A stretch of DNA of 42,503 nt from Granulicella sp. (GCA_003162875.1 PLUT01000108.1:2215-44717); one strand, 5' to 3'. Positions 18,329 to 26,380 are shown, numbered from the stretch's first letter. Program-made: numbers and translations. The notes: generated from the letters alone by a model not told the origin.

Positions 18329-19258
18329 CTACTGCATTGGGCTGCCAGGGTCAAAGCATCGCAAGACCTGCTCGCGCGCGCTACGCAGGGTCGTAACGAC
18401 GTCGCCGGTTGGATAGAACTCCATCGCGATGGTGCCGGTGTAGTTCAGCTGGGCCAGCGTGCGATAGATGTTGCCGTAGTCCAACTCGCCGGTTCCGGGC
18501 TGATGGCGTCCCGGAACGTCTGCGACATGGATGAGACCAACAAGCGCGATGTTCTGTTGGAGCTTTTCGATCAGATTCCCGTGAGCACGCTGCTCATGGT
18601 AGAGATCGTAGAGGACGCGGAGACTGGGGCTGGAGACCGTCTTCACAATGGCGAAAGCTTCGGTGATGCCGTCGAGATAGATGGTGGGGTTCTCGAGGCG
18701 ATCGATGGGCTCGATGACGCCCTGGAGACTTGCAGCGCTAAGGAGTTCGGCTGCGCGCTTGAGGGTCTCGATGGACGCGGAGTGCTGAGCTGGATTCTCG
18801 TTTGCGCCTCCAGAGTCCGCGGTAGGGGCGGCTATTCGCTTTCCTGAGAGAAGGATGATCTGCCGACAAGCGAGCCGGTTAGCTATGGGGATCAGGGTCT
18901 TCAGTTCCGAGATGAAGGCATCGCTACCAGCGGGATCCGCGAAGCCAAGCGTCATCCCAGCCATCGCATCGACGCTGATCCCGAGTGCCTGCATGCGAGC
19001 GAGAATGCGCGCCATGTCCGACTGAGACCAGTTCTTGAACTCGCTGACAAGCTCAACCTGGTGGTATCCCGCCTGTGCGACGCGCTCCAGGTTTTGCTCG
19101 AAGGTTCCAGTTTTATTCAGCGTCCACATCATCACGGACGTCTTAGGTTTGGCTGCACGAGATTGGGACGGCAAAGTCTGGCCGTTCATGCGGCTGCCGA
19201 TCTGAGGGAAGGCGAGCGCGGCCGTGACGAGGCCGGTGAAGTCTCTACGAGTCAACAT
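18329..19258 (-). CDS. Hydroxypyruvate isomerase-like TIM barrel, Tat-type signal
   Basis: TRRDFTGLVTAALAFP; AGYHQVELVSEF, VIEPIDRLENP, VLYDLYHEQRAHGNLIEKLQQNIALVGLIHVADVPGRHQPGTGELDYGNIYRTL. Confidence 0.87.
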   Translation of the reverse strand: MLTRRDFTGLVTAALAFPQIGSRMNGQTLPSQSRAAKPKTSVMMWTLNKTGTFEQNLERVAQAGYHQVELVSEFKNWSQSDMARILARMQALGISVDAMAGMTLGFADPAGSDAFISELKTLIPIANRLACRQIILLSGKRIAAPTADSGGANENPAQHSASIETLKRAAELLSAASLQGVIEPIDRLENPTIYLDGITEAFAIVKTVSSPSLRVLYDLYHEQRAHGNLIEKLQQNIALVGLIHVADVPGRHQPGTGELDYGNIYRTLAQLNYTGTIAMEFYPTGDVVTTLRSAREQVLRCFDPGSPMQ

Positions 19259-19326
19259 GCCGAGAATGGTAGCAAAAGGAGGGTTCGGCGATCCTGAGAA
19301 TCGAGAATCGGCAGATTCACTGTCTT

Positions 19327-20181
19327 TTAGTTTGCTGGCGGCTTGGGGGATTTGGCGGTGGTGACGCGGATGACCTGGTAGGAGGCGGGGGTGGCGCCGA
19401 GGTTGCGCAGCGAGCGCTTGTCGTCGGCGGCCCAGAACATGACGGAGCCGGCATGCATGCGGGAGGAGACGCCGTTGACCTTGACCTCGACCGAGCCGGA
19501 CTTGATGAGGACGAACTCGTCGTTGTGGTCGATCATTTCCGCGGCGGTGCTCTGGCCGGCGCTGAGGGTGGTGATGTGGCTTTCGAGCGTGAGGAAGGTG
19601 AGGGTGGGCGAGTTGAGGACGCTGACGCGCGAGCCGGTGGGGGTGGGCGTTTGCGGGAGCGCGTTGCAGTCGATGACGGTGGAGGCGAGCTTGCCGGGGA
19701 CGGCGCGCTCGGCGGCGGAGGGGGCGGACTCGTTGTGCGAGAGGTCGCTGACGAAGTTGATGACGTAGTAGGTGGCGGGCGTGAGGCCGACGTTGGTGGC
19801 GTTGTGGGGATCGTTGGCGGCGAAGAAGACCAGCGAGCCGGGGCCGGCGTGCTGCTTGCGTCCGTTGATGGAGACTTCGAAGTCGCCCTGCGTGACGAGG
19901 AGGATCTCTTCCCAGGAGTGGCGATGGATGGGGTGCGACTGCATGCCGGGATTGAGGGTGGTGACGTGGACTTCGAGCTTGTCGAGGGTGCGGGTGGGGT
20001 TGTCGAAGATTTGGCGCACCTCGCCGGCGGGTGTGGGTTTGGCGGTGAGGGAGTCCCAGTCGACGAAGGTGCTGGCGAGGATGGTGGGATCCTTGGGCGG
20101 GGCGTAGGTGTTGAGGGCGATGGTCTGCGCCGAGGCCAGCGCGAGCGGAGCGAAGAGGAGGGTGAGCAGGAGAGGCTTCAT
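19327..20181 (-). CDS. Exported bicupin-domain protein
   Basis: Signal peptide; two cupin halves: SHPIHRHSWEEILLVTQGDFEVSINGRKQHAGPGSLVFFAANDPH and TAAEMIDHNDEFVLIKSGSVEVKVNG. Confidence 0.85.
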   Translation of the reverse strand: MKPLLLTLLFAPLALASAQTIALNTYAPPKDPTILASTFVDWDSLTAKPTPAGEVRQIFDNPTRTLDKLEVHVTTLNPGMQSHPIHRHSWEEILLVTQGDFEVSINGRKQHAGPGSLVFFAANDPHNATNVGLTPATYYVINFVSDLSHNESAPSAAERAVPGKLASTVIDCNALPQTPTPTGSRVSVLNSPTLTFLTLESHITTLSAGQSTAAEMIDHNDEFVLIKSGSVEVKVNGVSSRMHAGSVMFWAADDKRSLRNLGATPASYQVIRVTTAKSPKPPAN

Positions 20182-20235
20182 GGAGCGGAACTATAGCAGG
20201 GTGAGGTGACCGCTGGGTACCGTGGTCGCCGGGCG

Positions 20236-20514
20236 CTAGGCCGCTTTCAGTTTGAGTTGGACTTTCCGGCCGAGGGCGGTGGCAATATTGACGAGCGCGT
20301 CGAGGGAGAAGCGATCGATGCGGCCGCGCAGGAGGTCGTTCATGCGGGGCTGGGTGACGCGGCAGCGTTTCGCCGCCTCCACCTGGGTCCAGCCACTCTT
20401 CTTGACGATTCGGGTGATTTGCATCATGAGCTCGGAGCGGGCGGTGAGGTTGGCGGCCTCTTCAGGGGTGTCGCATAGAGCGTCCCAGACGTTTGCGAAT
20501 CGTTTGCTTTTCAC
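20236..20514 (-). CDS. XRE-family HTH antitoxin
   Basis: SGWTQVEAAKRCRVTQPRMNDLLRGRIDRFSLDALVNIATALG; overlaps the upstream toxin by 4 nt (ATGA). Confidence 0.85.
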   Translation of the reverse strand: MKSKRFANVWDALCDTPEEAANLTARSELMMQITRIVKKSGWTQVEAAKRCRVTQPRMNDLLRGRIDRFSLDALVNIATALGRKVQLKLKAA

Positions 20515-20852
20515 AGCTTTGTCCTCGCGTCGATGAGTGCTTTCAATCGCTTTCGTGCAATTTCAATGTCGCGCTGCGCCGTTGCCTGCGTCTTCTTCTG
20601 GAAGGCGCGAAGAACGTAGACCGCATCTTGCAGACGGGCAATGTACAAGATGCGAAAAGTTCCATCACTATCCCAGATTCGCAATTCCTGAACGCCGGCG
20701 CCGACGGCAGGTATTGGCTTGCTGTCGCTCGGTTCAAGCCCCTGCTGCACCTGCCATAGCTCGAAACCAGCCTTTCGGCGAGCATTTTCTGGAAAGTCCT
20801 GGAGTTCCTTCAAGGAGTTTCCCAAGAATTCGACTTCTTTCATCGGAGCCAA
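20511..20852 (-). CDS. RelE/HigB-like (Gp49-type) toxin
   Basis: VEFLGNSLKELQDFPENARRKAGFELWQVQQG...GVQELRIWDSDGTFRILYIARLQDAVYVLRAFQKKTQAT. Confidence 0.87.
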   Translation of the reverse strand: MAPMKEVEFLGNSLKELQDFPENARRKAGFELWQVQQGLEPSDSKPIPAVGAGVQELRIWDSDGTFRILYIARLQDAVYVLRAFQKKTQATAQRDIEIARKRLKALIDARTKL

Positions 20853-20906
20853 TCTTATATCAATTCCAATATAAGAGCAAGAGCCCGACGCTGGGTATGT
20901 CTCAGA

Positions 20907-21722
20907 TTACTTGATGATGCCGCGGGCGGCGGAGGCGATGAAGTCGGCGAGGTAGCGGACGTGTTCGGTGTCGGCGGGGTCCGGTGCGGGGGCGGATGAA
21001 TCGGAGGGGGCGAGGAGCGTGGCGCGGATGGCGGCGAGGGCGTCGGTGGTGTTGAGCTTGGAGGCCTGGAGCAGGCGGTAGGCCTGGCGCAGGGACTTGA
21101 GTTGGGCGGGGGTGAAGCCGCGGCGTTCCAGGCCGACCTTGTTGAGGCCGTAGGCGTGGTTGTTGCGCTCGATCGAGGTGAGCGAGTAAGGGAGGACATC
21201 CTGGGTGATGGTGGTTCCTCCGCCGATGTAGGCGTAGCGGCCAATGCGGCAGTGCTGGTGCACGGGACAGAGCGCGCCGACGACCGCGTAGTCCTCGACG
21301 GTGACGTGTCCGGCGAGCGTGGCGGCGTTGGCGAGGATGCAGCCGTTGCCGATGTGGGAGTCGTGGCCGATGTGTACATAGGCCATGATGAGGCAGCCGG
21401 AGCCGACCGTGGTGATGCCGCCGCCGCCAACGGTTCCGCGGGAGATGGTGACGTACTCGCGGACGGTGGTGTCGGCGCCAATGGTGCAGCGGGTGGGCTC
21501 GCCAGCGTACTTCAGGTCCTGGGGCGCGACGCCGAGGCAGGCGAACGGATGGACGGCGGCGCCGGAGCCAAGAGTGAGATGGCCGTCGAGAACGACGTGC
21601 GAGATGAGGCGGCAGTTCTCGCCGAGGACGACATTGGCGCCGATGGTGCACCACGGGCCGACGGTGCAGGATGCGGGGATTTCCGCGCCGGGGGAGACGA
21701 TGGCGGTGGGATGGATGGGCAT
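20907..21722 (-). CDS. lpxA: Acyl-ACP--UDP-N-acetylglucosamine O-acyltransferase
   Basis: MPIHPTAIVSPGAEIPASCTVGPWCTIG hexapeptide repeats; QDLKYAGEPTRCTIG; AYVHIGHDSHIGN. Confidence 0.95.
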   Translation of the reverse strand: MPIHPTAIVSPGAEIPASCTVGPWCTIGANVVLGENCRLISHVVLDGHLTLGSGAAVHPFACLGVAPQDLKYAGEPTRCTIGADTTVREYVTISRGTVGGGGITTVGSGCLIMAYVHIGHDSHIGNGCILANAATLAGHVTVEDYAVVGALCPVHQHCRIGRYAYIGGGTTITQDVLPYSLTSIERNNHAYGLNKVGLERRGFTPAQLKSLRQAYRLLQASKLNTTDALAAIRATLLAPSDSSAPAPDPADTEHVRYLADFIASAARGIIK

Positions 21723-21748
21723 AGCTAGGCGTGCGGGAACGAAATGCG

Positions 21749-21777
21749 GGGATTCTTCACTGCGTTCAGAATGACAA
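21749..21777. repeat. Degenerate dispersed repeat GGGATTCTTCACTGCGTTCAGAATGACAA
   Basis: Shares the TTCAGAATGAC end with the elements at 22394 and 25006. Confidence 0.55.
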
Positions 21778-21798
21778 CATCAAACTGTGATGACACCA

Positions 21799-22326
21799 TC
21801 ATAATGCGGGCGGCTCGGGAGCGAGTGCGGGTTCGGGAGTGGGGGCGGCCTTGGGCTTGTTGCGGTTGGTGAGGGCGCACATCACGGTGGCTTCGCAGGC
21901 GACCTTGCCTTCGACGGTGGCAACGCCCTTCATGCGGACGGCGTTGGAACGCCAGTTGAGGACGGTGACTTCGATGCGGAGCTGATCGCCGGGAACGACG
22001 GGGCGACGAAACCTGGCGGAGTCGATGCCGGCGAAGACCGTCAGCTTGGAGTCGCGCTCTTCGGCAGTGTATTCAGTGAGCAGGAGCGCCGCGCCAGCCT
22101 GCGCGATGGCTTCCACCATCAGAACGGCGGGCATGATGGGAAAGTCGGGAAAGTGGCCGGCGAAATACGGCTCGTTGATGGTGACGTTCTTGAGGGCGAC
22201 GACGCGGGTTTTGCGCTCCATTTCGACGATGCGGTCGATGAGGAGAAATGGATAGCGGTGAGGCAGGACGGACATGATTTCGAGGATGTCCATCGTGTTG
22301 GCGGTTGGATTTGGCTGATCAGTCAT
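21799..22326 (-). CDS. fabZ: 3-hydroxyacyl-ACP dehydratase FabZ
   Basis: LPHRYPFLLIDRIVEMERKTRVVALKNVTINEPYFAGHFPDFPIMPAVLMVEAIAQAGAALL. Confidence 0.95.
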   Translation of the reverse strand: MTDQPNPTANTMDILEIMSVLPHRYPFLLIDRIVEMERKTRVVALKNVTINEPYFAGHFPDFPIMPAVLMVEAIAQAGAALLLTEYTAEERDSKLTVFAGIDSARFRRPVVPGDQLRIEVTVLNWRSNAVRMKGVATVEGKVACEATVMCALTNRNKPKAAPTPEPALAPEPPAL

Positions 22327-22393
22327 GCAGGGATGAGTATAAACAAGTTGCTAGTTGCTAGTTGTCAGTTGAGAAGCAAGGACAAATACCGAG

Positions 22394-22416
22394 ATTCTGA
22401 CCCTTCGGGTCAGAAT
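22394..22416. repeat. Perfect hairpin ATTCTGACCC-TTC-GGGTCAGAAT
   Basis: 10-bp stem, 3-nt loop; homologous to 25006-25028. Confidence 0.9.
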
Positions 22417-22437
22417 GACGAACGATTTGGTTGGGAG

Positions 22438-23283
22438 TCATTTCTTCTTCAACACGGCGGCAGGGTCGAACAAGGAGGGGTCGGCGGGGACGTTGTAGAT
22501 GATCTTGGTGAGGTAGCGCTGGCCGACCATGTCGCCGTTTTTGTAGCTGGTGACGGTGATGGCAGTGGGCAGGTTCTGGATGGTCTGGTAGTCGTCATAC
22601 TCCTCGACGTACTCGTCGAAGTCCTTGAACTGGGGGTTGCGCCACTGGAAGGTGCGGCGCATGGGGAGGTGCGAGTTGACGTCGAGTTCGAGGGTGACAG
22701 CGTCGTTGTTTGCGGTGAGGACAGTGACTTTGTCGGCGAGGCGGCGGCCGACCATGCTGGTGCCTTCGGCGACGATCATGACGCCGGGCGCATTGATCCA
22801 GTTGCGCACGACCTCTTCGATGGAGTGGGCGCGGCGGAGGTAGAACTCGTCGACCTGGTCCTTAGGCAGGTCGGTGGCGCCTTTGTAGGTGACCTCGTAG
22901 CCGTGGCCGTCCTTCCATATCTGGACGACGTCGATCTTCTTGCCGGGCATGATCATGCCGCGCGGGGTGAGGAAGCCGACGCGCTGGGCCCAGGGCTGGC
23001 CCGAACCGGGGAGGCGCTCGGTCTGCTGAAACTCGATGATGTAGGGGTCGGGTTCGTTGTGGAAGAAGACGGAGCCGTGGCCTTCGGTCTCGATGCTGGC
23101 GCGGTTGAGCCAGAGGTCGCCGCCAAGCGCGGCGATCATCTGGTCGATGAGCGCTCGGCCGCGCTGGTCAGGAGTTCCGGCGACGGTGGGCGGCGCGCCG
23201 CTGGGGATGTCCGCCGCCTGGGAGCGGGCGAGTTGCGGCGCGAGGAGAGTGGCGGCGAGGGTGACGAGAGCGAGGCGCTTCAT
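22438..23283 (-). CDS. Exported protein of unknown function (outer-membrane lipoprotein-sorting-like)
   Basis: MKRLALVTLAATLLAPQLARSQA signal peptide; GDLWLNRASIETEGHGSVFFHNEPDPYIIEFQQTERLPG; C-terminal LTKIIYNVPADPSLFDP. Confidence 0.65.
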   Translation of the reverse strand: MKRLALVTLAATLLAPQLARSQAADIPSGAPPTVAGTPDQRGRALIDQMIAALGGDLWLNRASIETEGHGSVFFHNEPDPYIIEFQQTERLPGSGQPWAQRVGFLTPRGMIMPGKKIDVVQIWKDGHGYEVTYKGATDLPKDQVDEFYLRRAHSIEEVVRNWINAPGVMIVAEGTSMVGRRLADKVTVLTANNDAVTLELDVNSHLPMRRTFQWRNPQFKDFDEYVEEYDDYQTIQNLPTAITVTSYKNGDMVGQRYLTKIIYNVPADPSLFDPAAVLKKK

Positions 23284-23404
23284 GCGGGATTTATTTTTCG
23301 GGTGCGGCGGATGCAGCAGAGGTCCGGTGGTTGGACGTTGGCGGCGGGCCGGTTGGGTGCAGCGGCGGCGCGGTTTGTCTGCCTGGATCGCTGCTATCGG
23401 CATG

Positions 23405-23490
23405 TACCCCCTCCCCCCTAAATGCGCATAATCTTCAAAACAAATGACTTAGGATGCAATATCTTGTAAACACATGGGTTACCTGCAAAG
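23405..23490. repeat. Composite dispersed element copy B: C tract plus 25-bp units at 23426-23450 and 23456-23480
   Basis: TACCCCCTCCCCCCTA then GCATAATCTTCAAAACAAATGACTT and GCAATATCTTGTAAACACATGGGTT, period 30 bp. Confidence 0.75.
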
Positions 23491-23641
23491 CGCTCCATCC
23501 ATTGCAGTTAGACGCGGCGGCGGGTGCAGACGCGACTGATGCGTGGTGGAAATGTTTTGTGGAAGCCCCTGTATCTATTGTAGTCGGGGTGTCAAGGGGA
23601 ATGGGGGAAATGGGGGTTGGGCGCGTCGAACCCTCGAGGGG

Positions 23642-24784
23642 TCAGATTGCGATGCCCTTCTTTTCGAACATCGTCAGAAACATCAGTCCGTATTCAATGG
23701 ACATATTCCTGAGCAGGCGTGCGAACTCACGTTCGGCGATTAGAGGATGCACGCCTTCGTCGCTCAAAAGCGCATAGAGGCCTCGTGCAAATTTGTTCTG
23801 CTGCTCCGTCAGAAACCCGCAGTTTCTCAAGAAGGTGAGGGTTGGGTCCCATTTATCAACGACGGTCTGGCTCGTGCTCTTCGCAATCGCCGCTCCGGAG
23901 TCAATGTGGAGGTGCTCTACGAAGCTGCGTATGTGGCCGATGCAGCTCTTGAGGTCGAACGCATCAGACGAGACGGCATACAGCTCATCGGCTTTTTTCA
24001 GTGCCGCAGTAAGCAGTGGGTTGAACCCGAGGGTGTCGAGGAAGCCCTCGACTCTCAGTTTGTCGCTGTCTATTTCGAGGTTCGGCAGTTCCTGCAGGAT
24101 TCCTTTAAGATAAAAATAGCGGCCCTTGCGGCATTCTTCCGTTATTCCGTCGATTGCTTCGACGATTTCTTTCCCGGTCTCCGAGTATCCCGGACGATAG
24201 TGCGGGTTTTCCTCCTTCGGCCCAGTGCGGAATCCACGCGTGTAACGAGCTTGCCAGGTTTGCCTTGCGGCTATCTCGCGGAGGTTGGCTAGTCGCTCAG
24301 GTATCAACACTAGTTCGCTATCGCTGAACAGATTGAAGTTAAGCGCGATCATCTCTTCGATCTCGATGAGCAGGTTCCCGAGAGCTGCGGTCGGCATCGT
24401 CGGAACGGTAGTTGCATCGAGCAGATTCTTTAGGTGGCCCGTGCGGATCATGAATTCGGTCAGAAGGGCAAGCGCCTTCGCGGAAGCGTGGTTTGGTTTG
24501 CGGACCAATTCCAGGAGTCGGTCGATGAGGATAAGACGGGAGTCCTCGGGAACTTGGCTCAGTATTCGAATAAGCAGGTCGAAATTAGTGCTTCGGAGCG
24601 CAAATTGCTTCGGGTCTTCATTGACGTGCCTTGGGCGGCGTTTCCGGTCGTCAAGCAGATTCCTTTGCGCAGCGACTCCGTCTGCGTGCCCGGCCTTCCA
24701 AACGTACGTATAACTTAGGGTCGGCGCGGCCTGTTCCTCCGCCAGGATCCTTGTGGCTTTCTCTAGCGCCTCATTTACGTCCAT
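23642..24784 (-). CDS. Orphan 380-aa cytoplasmic protein; possible defence/abortive-infection-type C-terminus
   Basis: Long intact ORF with plausible composition; no family recognised by eye. C-terminal LRNMSIEYGLMFLTMFEKKG faintly resembles Abi/HEPN-like tails. Confidence 0.7.
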   Translation of the reverse strand: MDVNEALEKATRILAEEQAAPTLSYTYVWKAGHADGVAAQRNLLDDRKRRPRHVNEDPKQFALRSTNFDLLIRILSQVPEDSRLILIDRLLELVRKPNHASAKALALLTEFMIRTGHLKNLLDATTVPTMPTAALGNLLIEIEEMIALNFNLFSDSELVLIPERLANLREIAARQTWQARYTRGFRTGPKEENPHYRPGYSETGKEIVEAIDGITEECRKGRYFYLKGILQELPNLEIDSDKLRVEGFLDTLGFNPLLTAALKKADELYAVSSDAFDLKSCIGHIRSFVEHLHIDSGAAIAKSTSQTVVDKWDPTLTFLRNCGFLTEQQNKFARGLYALLSDEGVHPLIAEREFARLLRNMSIEYGLMFLTMFEKKGIAI

Positions 24785-24843
24785 GAGCGGAAGGATATCA
24801 GTTGGCTCATGAAGAGGGCGGTCAAGCGGGGTTGATACTCCAC

Positions 24844-24870
24844 CTTAGCGACGATGGGGCCGTCGCTAAG
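24844..24870. repeat. Perfect hairpin CTTAGCGACG-atggggc-CGTCGCTAAG
   Basis: 10-bp perfect arms 5' of the orphan gene. Confidence 0.9.
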
Positions 24871-24942
24871 ATGGGGCACCCGGATTGTGGCGATGCTGCG
24901 GAAGAAAGGGCCCAGATGTTGAGGTGATGCCGGCTTCGTCGG

Positions 24943-24976
24943 GGTCCTTCGACTGCGCGCTACGCTCAGGATGACG
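24943..24976. repeat. Dispersed repeat GTCCTTCGACTGCGCGCTACGCTCAGGATGACGG
   Basis: Homologous to 28779-28816. Confidence 0.8.
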
Positions 24977-25005
24977 GCGATAAAAAGGGCAAGGCAACTA
25001 CGGAG

Positions 25006-25028
25006 ATTCTGACTCTTCGAGTCAGAAT
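25006..25028. repeat. Perfect hairpin ATTCTGACTC-TTC-GAGTCAGAAT
   Basis: Compensatory C:G to T:A change relative to 22394-22416. Confidence 0.9.
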
Positions 25029-25046
25029 GACGAGCAATGAGGCGGG

Positions 25047-25913
25047 TCAGCCGGTGAGGACGGCGCCGCCGTTGACGTTGAAGATTTCGCCGGAGATGAA
25101 GCCGGCGAGCGGAGTGCAGAGGAAGAGGATGGGGCCGGCGATCTCCGAGACGTGGGCGGGGCGCTGCAGCGGGATGGTGGGATTGGTGCGGGCGGCGACG
25201 GCGGGATCGTCGAAGACGGAGGCGGTCATCTCAGTGTGGGTCCAGCCGGGGGCGACGCAGTTGGCGTAGATGGCGTGCGGGGCTAGTTCGGAGGAGAGCG
25301 ACTTGGTGAGGGCGATGATGGCGCCCTTGGTAGTGGCGTAGTCGGCGTGAAAGCCTTCGCCGCGCTGGCCGGCCGCGGAGGCGATGAGGACGATGTGGCC
25401 GCGAGCGGTGGGTGCGGTGGGATAGGGAGAGCCAAGCGCGGTGCAGACGGGCGCGGGCGCGGGACGGGTGAGCATGTGGGCGGCGGCGGCGTGAACCAGG
25501 CCGAAGACGCTATCGAGGTTGGTGGCGATGGTGCGTTGCCACTGGGCGGAGGTCATTTGGGCGACGGCGGTGGGGGTGGGCGGCCAGATGCCGTGGTTGG
25601 CGATGAGGATGTCTAAATCTCCAAAGGCATTCAGAGTGCGAGAGACGAGGGCTTCGCCGTCCTCAGGCGTTTCCAGCGACTGCTGGATGGGAAGGCAGAG
25701 GTAGGGACCTCCGCAGGCGGCGGAGAGCGCGTTGGCCTGGCCGGCAGCCTGGCGATAGCTGAAGGCGACGCGGGCTCCGGCCTGGCGGAAGAGGCGGACC
25801 GTGGCGGCGCCGATGCCGCGCGAGCCGCCGGTGATGAGCGCGGTGCGGCCGGCAAGAGAGAGGGTGACGCCTGAGGTGGCGAAGGATGGGGCCTGCATGG
25901 ATTCATTTTGCAC
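25047..25913 (-). CDS. SDR family oxidoreductase (FabG-like)
   Basis: ALITGGSRGIGAATVRLF, DILIANHGIWP, YATTKGAIIALTKSLSSELAP, GPILFLCTPLAGFISGEIFNVNGG. Confidence 0.93.
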   Translation of the reverse strand: MQNESMQAPSFATSGVTLSLAGRTALITGGSRGIGAATVRLFRQAGARVAFSYRQAAGQANALSAACGGPYLCLPIQQSLETPEDGEALVSRTLNAFGDLDILIANHGIWPPTPTAVAQMTSAQWQRTIATNLDSVFGLVHAAAAHMLTRPAPAPVCTALGSPYPTAPTARGHIVLIASAAGQRGEGFHADYATTKGAIIALTKSLSSELAPHAIYANCVAPGWTHTEMTASVFDDPAVAARTNPTIPLQRPAHVSEIAGPILFLCTPLAGFISGEIFNVNGGAVLTG

Positions 25914-25972
25914 CCTGCGGACGCTGCCTTACATCCGATGGGTGACATTCCAAGAGATTCCGGGAGGCACGA

Positions 25973-26380
25973 ATGGCAAACGCAGCGGGAACGAAGGAAA
26001 AACCGTGGAAACTTAAGACACCGCCGGGCACGGCCGAGTTTGAGGCGTATCGGGACGCGGCGGCTGACCCGCCCGCGCTGGTGGTGCAGGTAGGCAAGAC
26101 GCAGTTGAAGTATCAGCTACGGTGTATTGAGGACCTCCATGCGATGCTGAAGGCGCACGGCGACTGGATGCTGCTGGGCAGCGCGGACGAGCAGAAACCC
26201 GCGGCGGAGGGGACGGTCGAGGCGTGGGGACGGTCGGAGAAGAACCCGGTGGGCGGGTGGTATGGGTTGAAGAAGGGGCTGCGCGGACGGTTTGGGATGT
26301 ACGTTCCGCCGGTACTGAAGGAACTGGGGCTGGCCGAGGTGGAGGCGAATCCGAAGAGTAACCGGATGCGTGCGAAGTAG
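25973..26380 (+). CDS. Conserved-looking hypothetical protein (135 aa)
   Basis: Compact ORF: KPWKLKTPPGTAEFEAYRD...CIEDLHAMLKAHGDWMLLGSADEQ...NPVGGWYGLKKGLRGRFGMYVPPVLKELGLAEVEANPKSNRMRAK. Confidence 0.75.
   Translation: MANAAGTKEKPWKLKTPPGTAEFEAYRDAAADPPALVVQVGKTQLKYQLRCIEDLHAMLKAHGDWMLLGSADEQKPAAEGTVEAWGRSEKNPVGGWYGLKKGLRGRFGMYVPPVLKELGLAEVEANPKSNRMRAK

Noticed and set aside
19453-20196. 247-aa plus-strand Gly/Glu/Val-rich ORF
   Set aside because: Antisense of the bicupin gene, no domain signal.
23426-23480. Possible CRISPR array (25-bp repeats at 30-bp spacing)
   Set aside because: Only two diverged units, spacers of about 5 bp, no cas genes; not a CRISPR.
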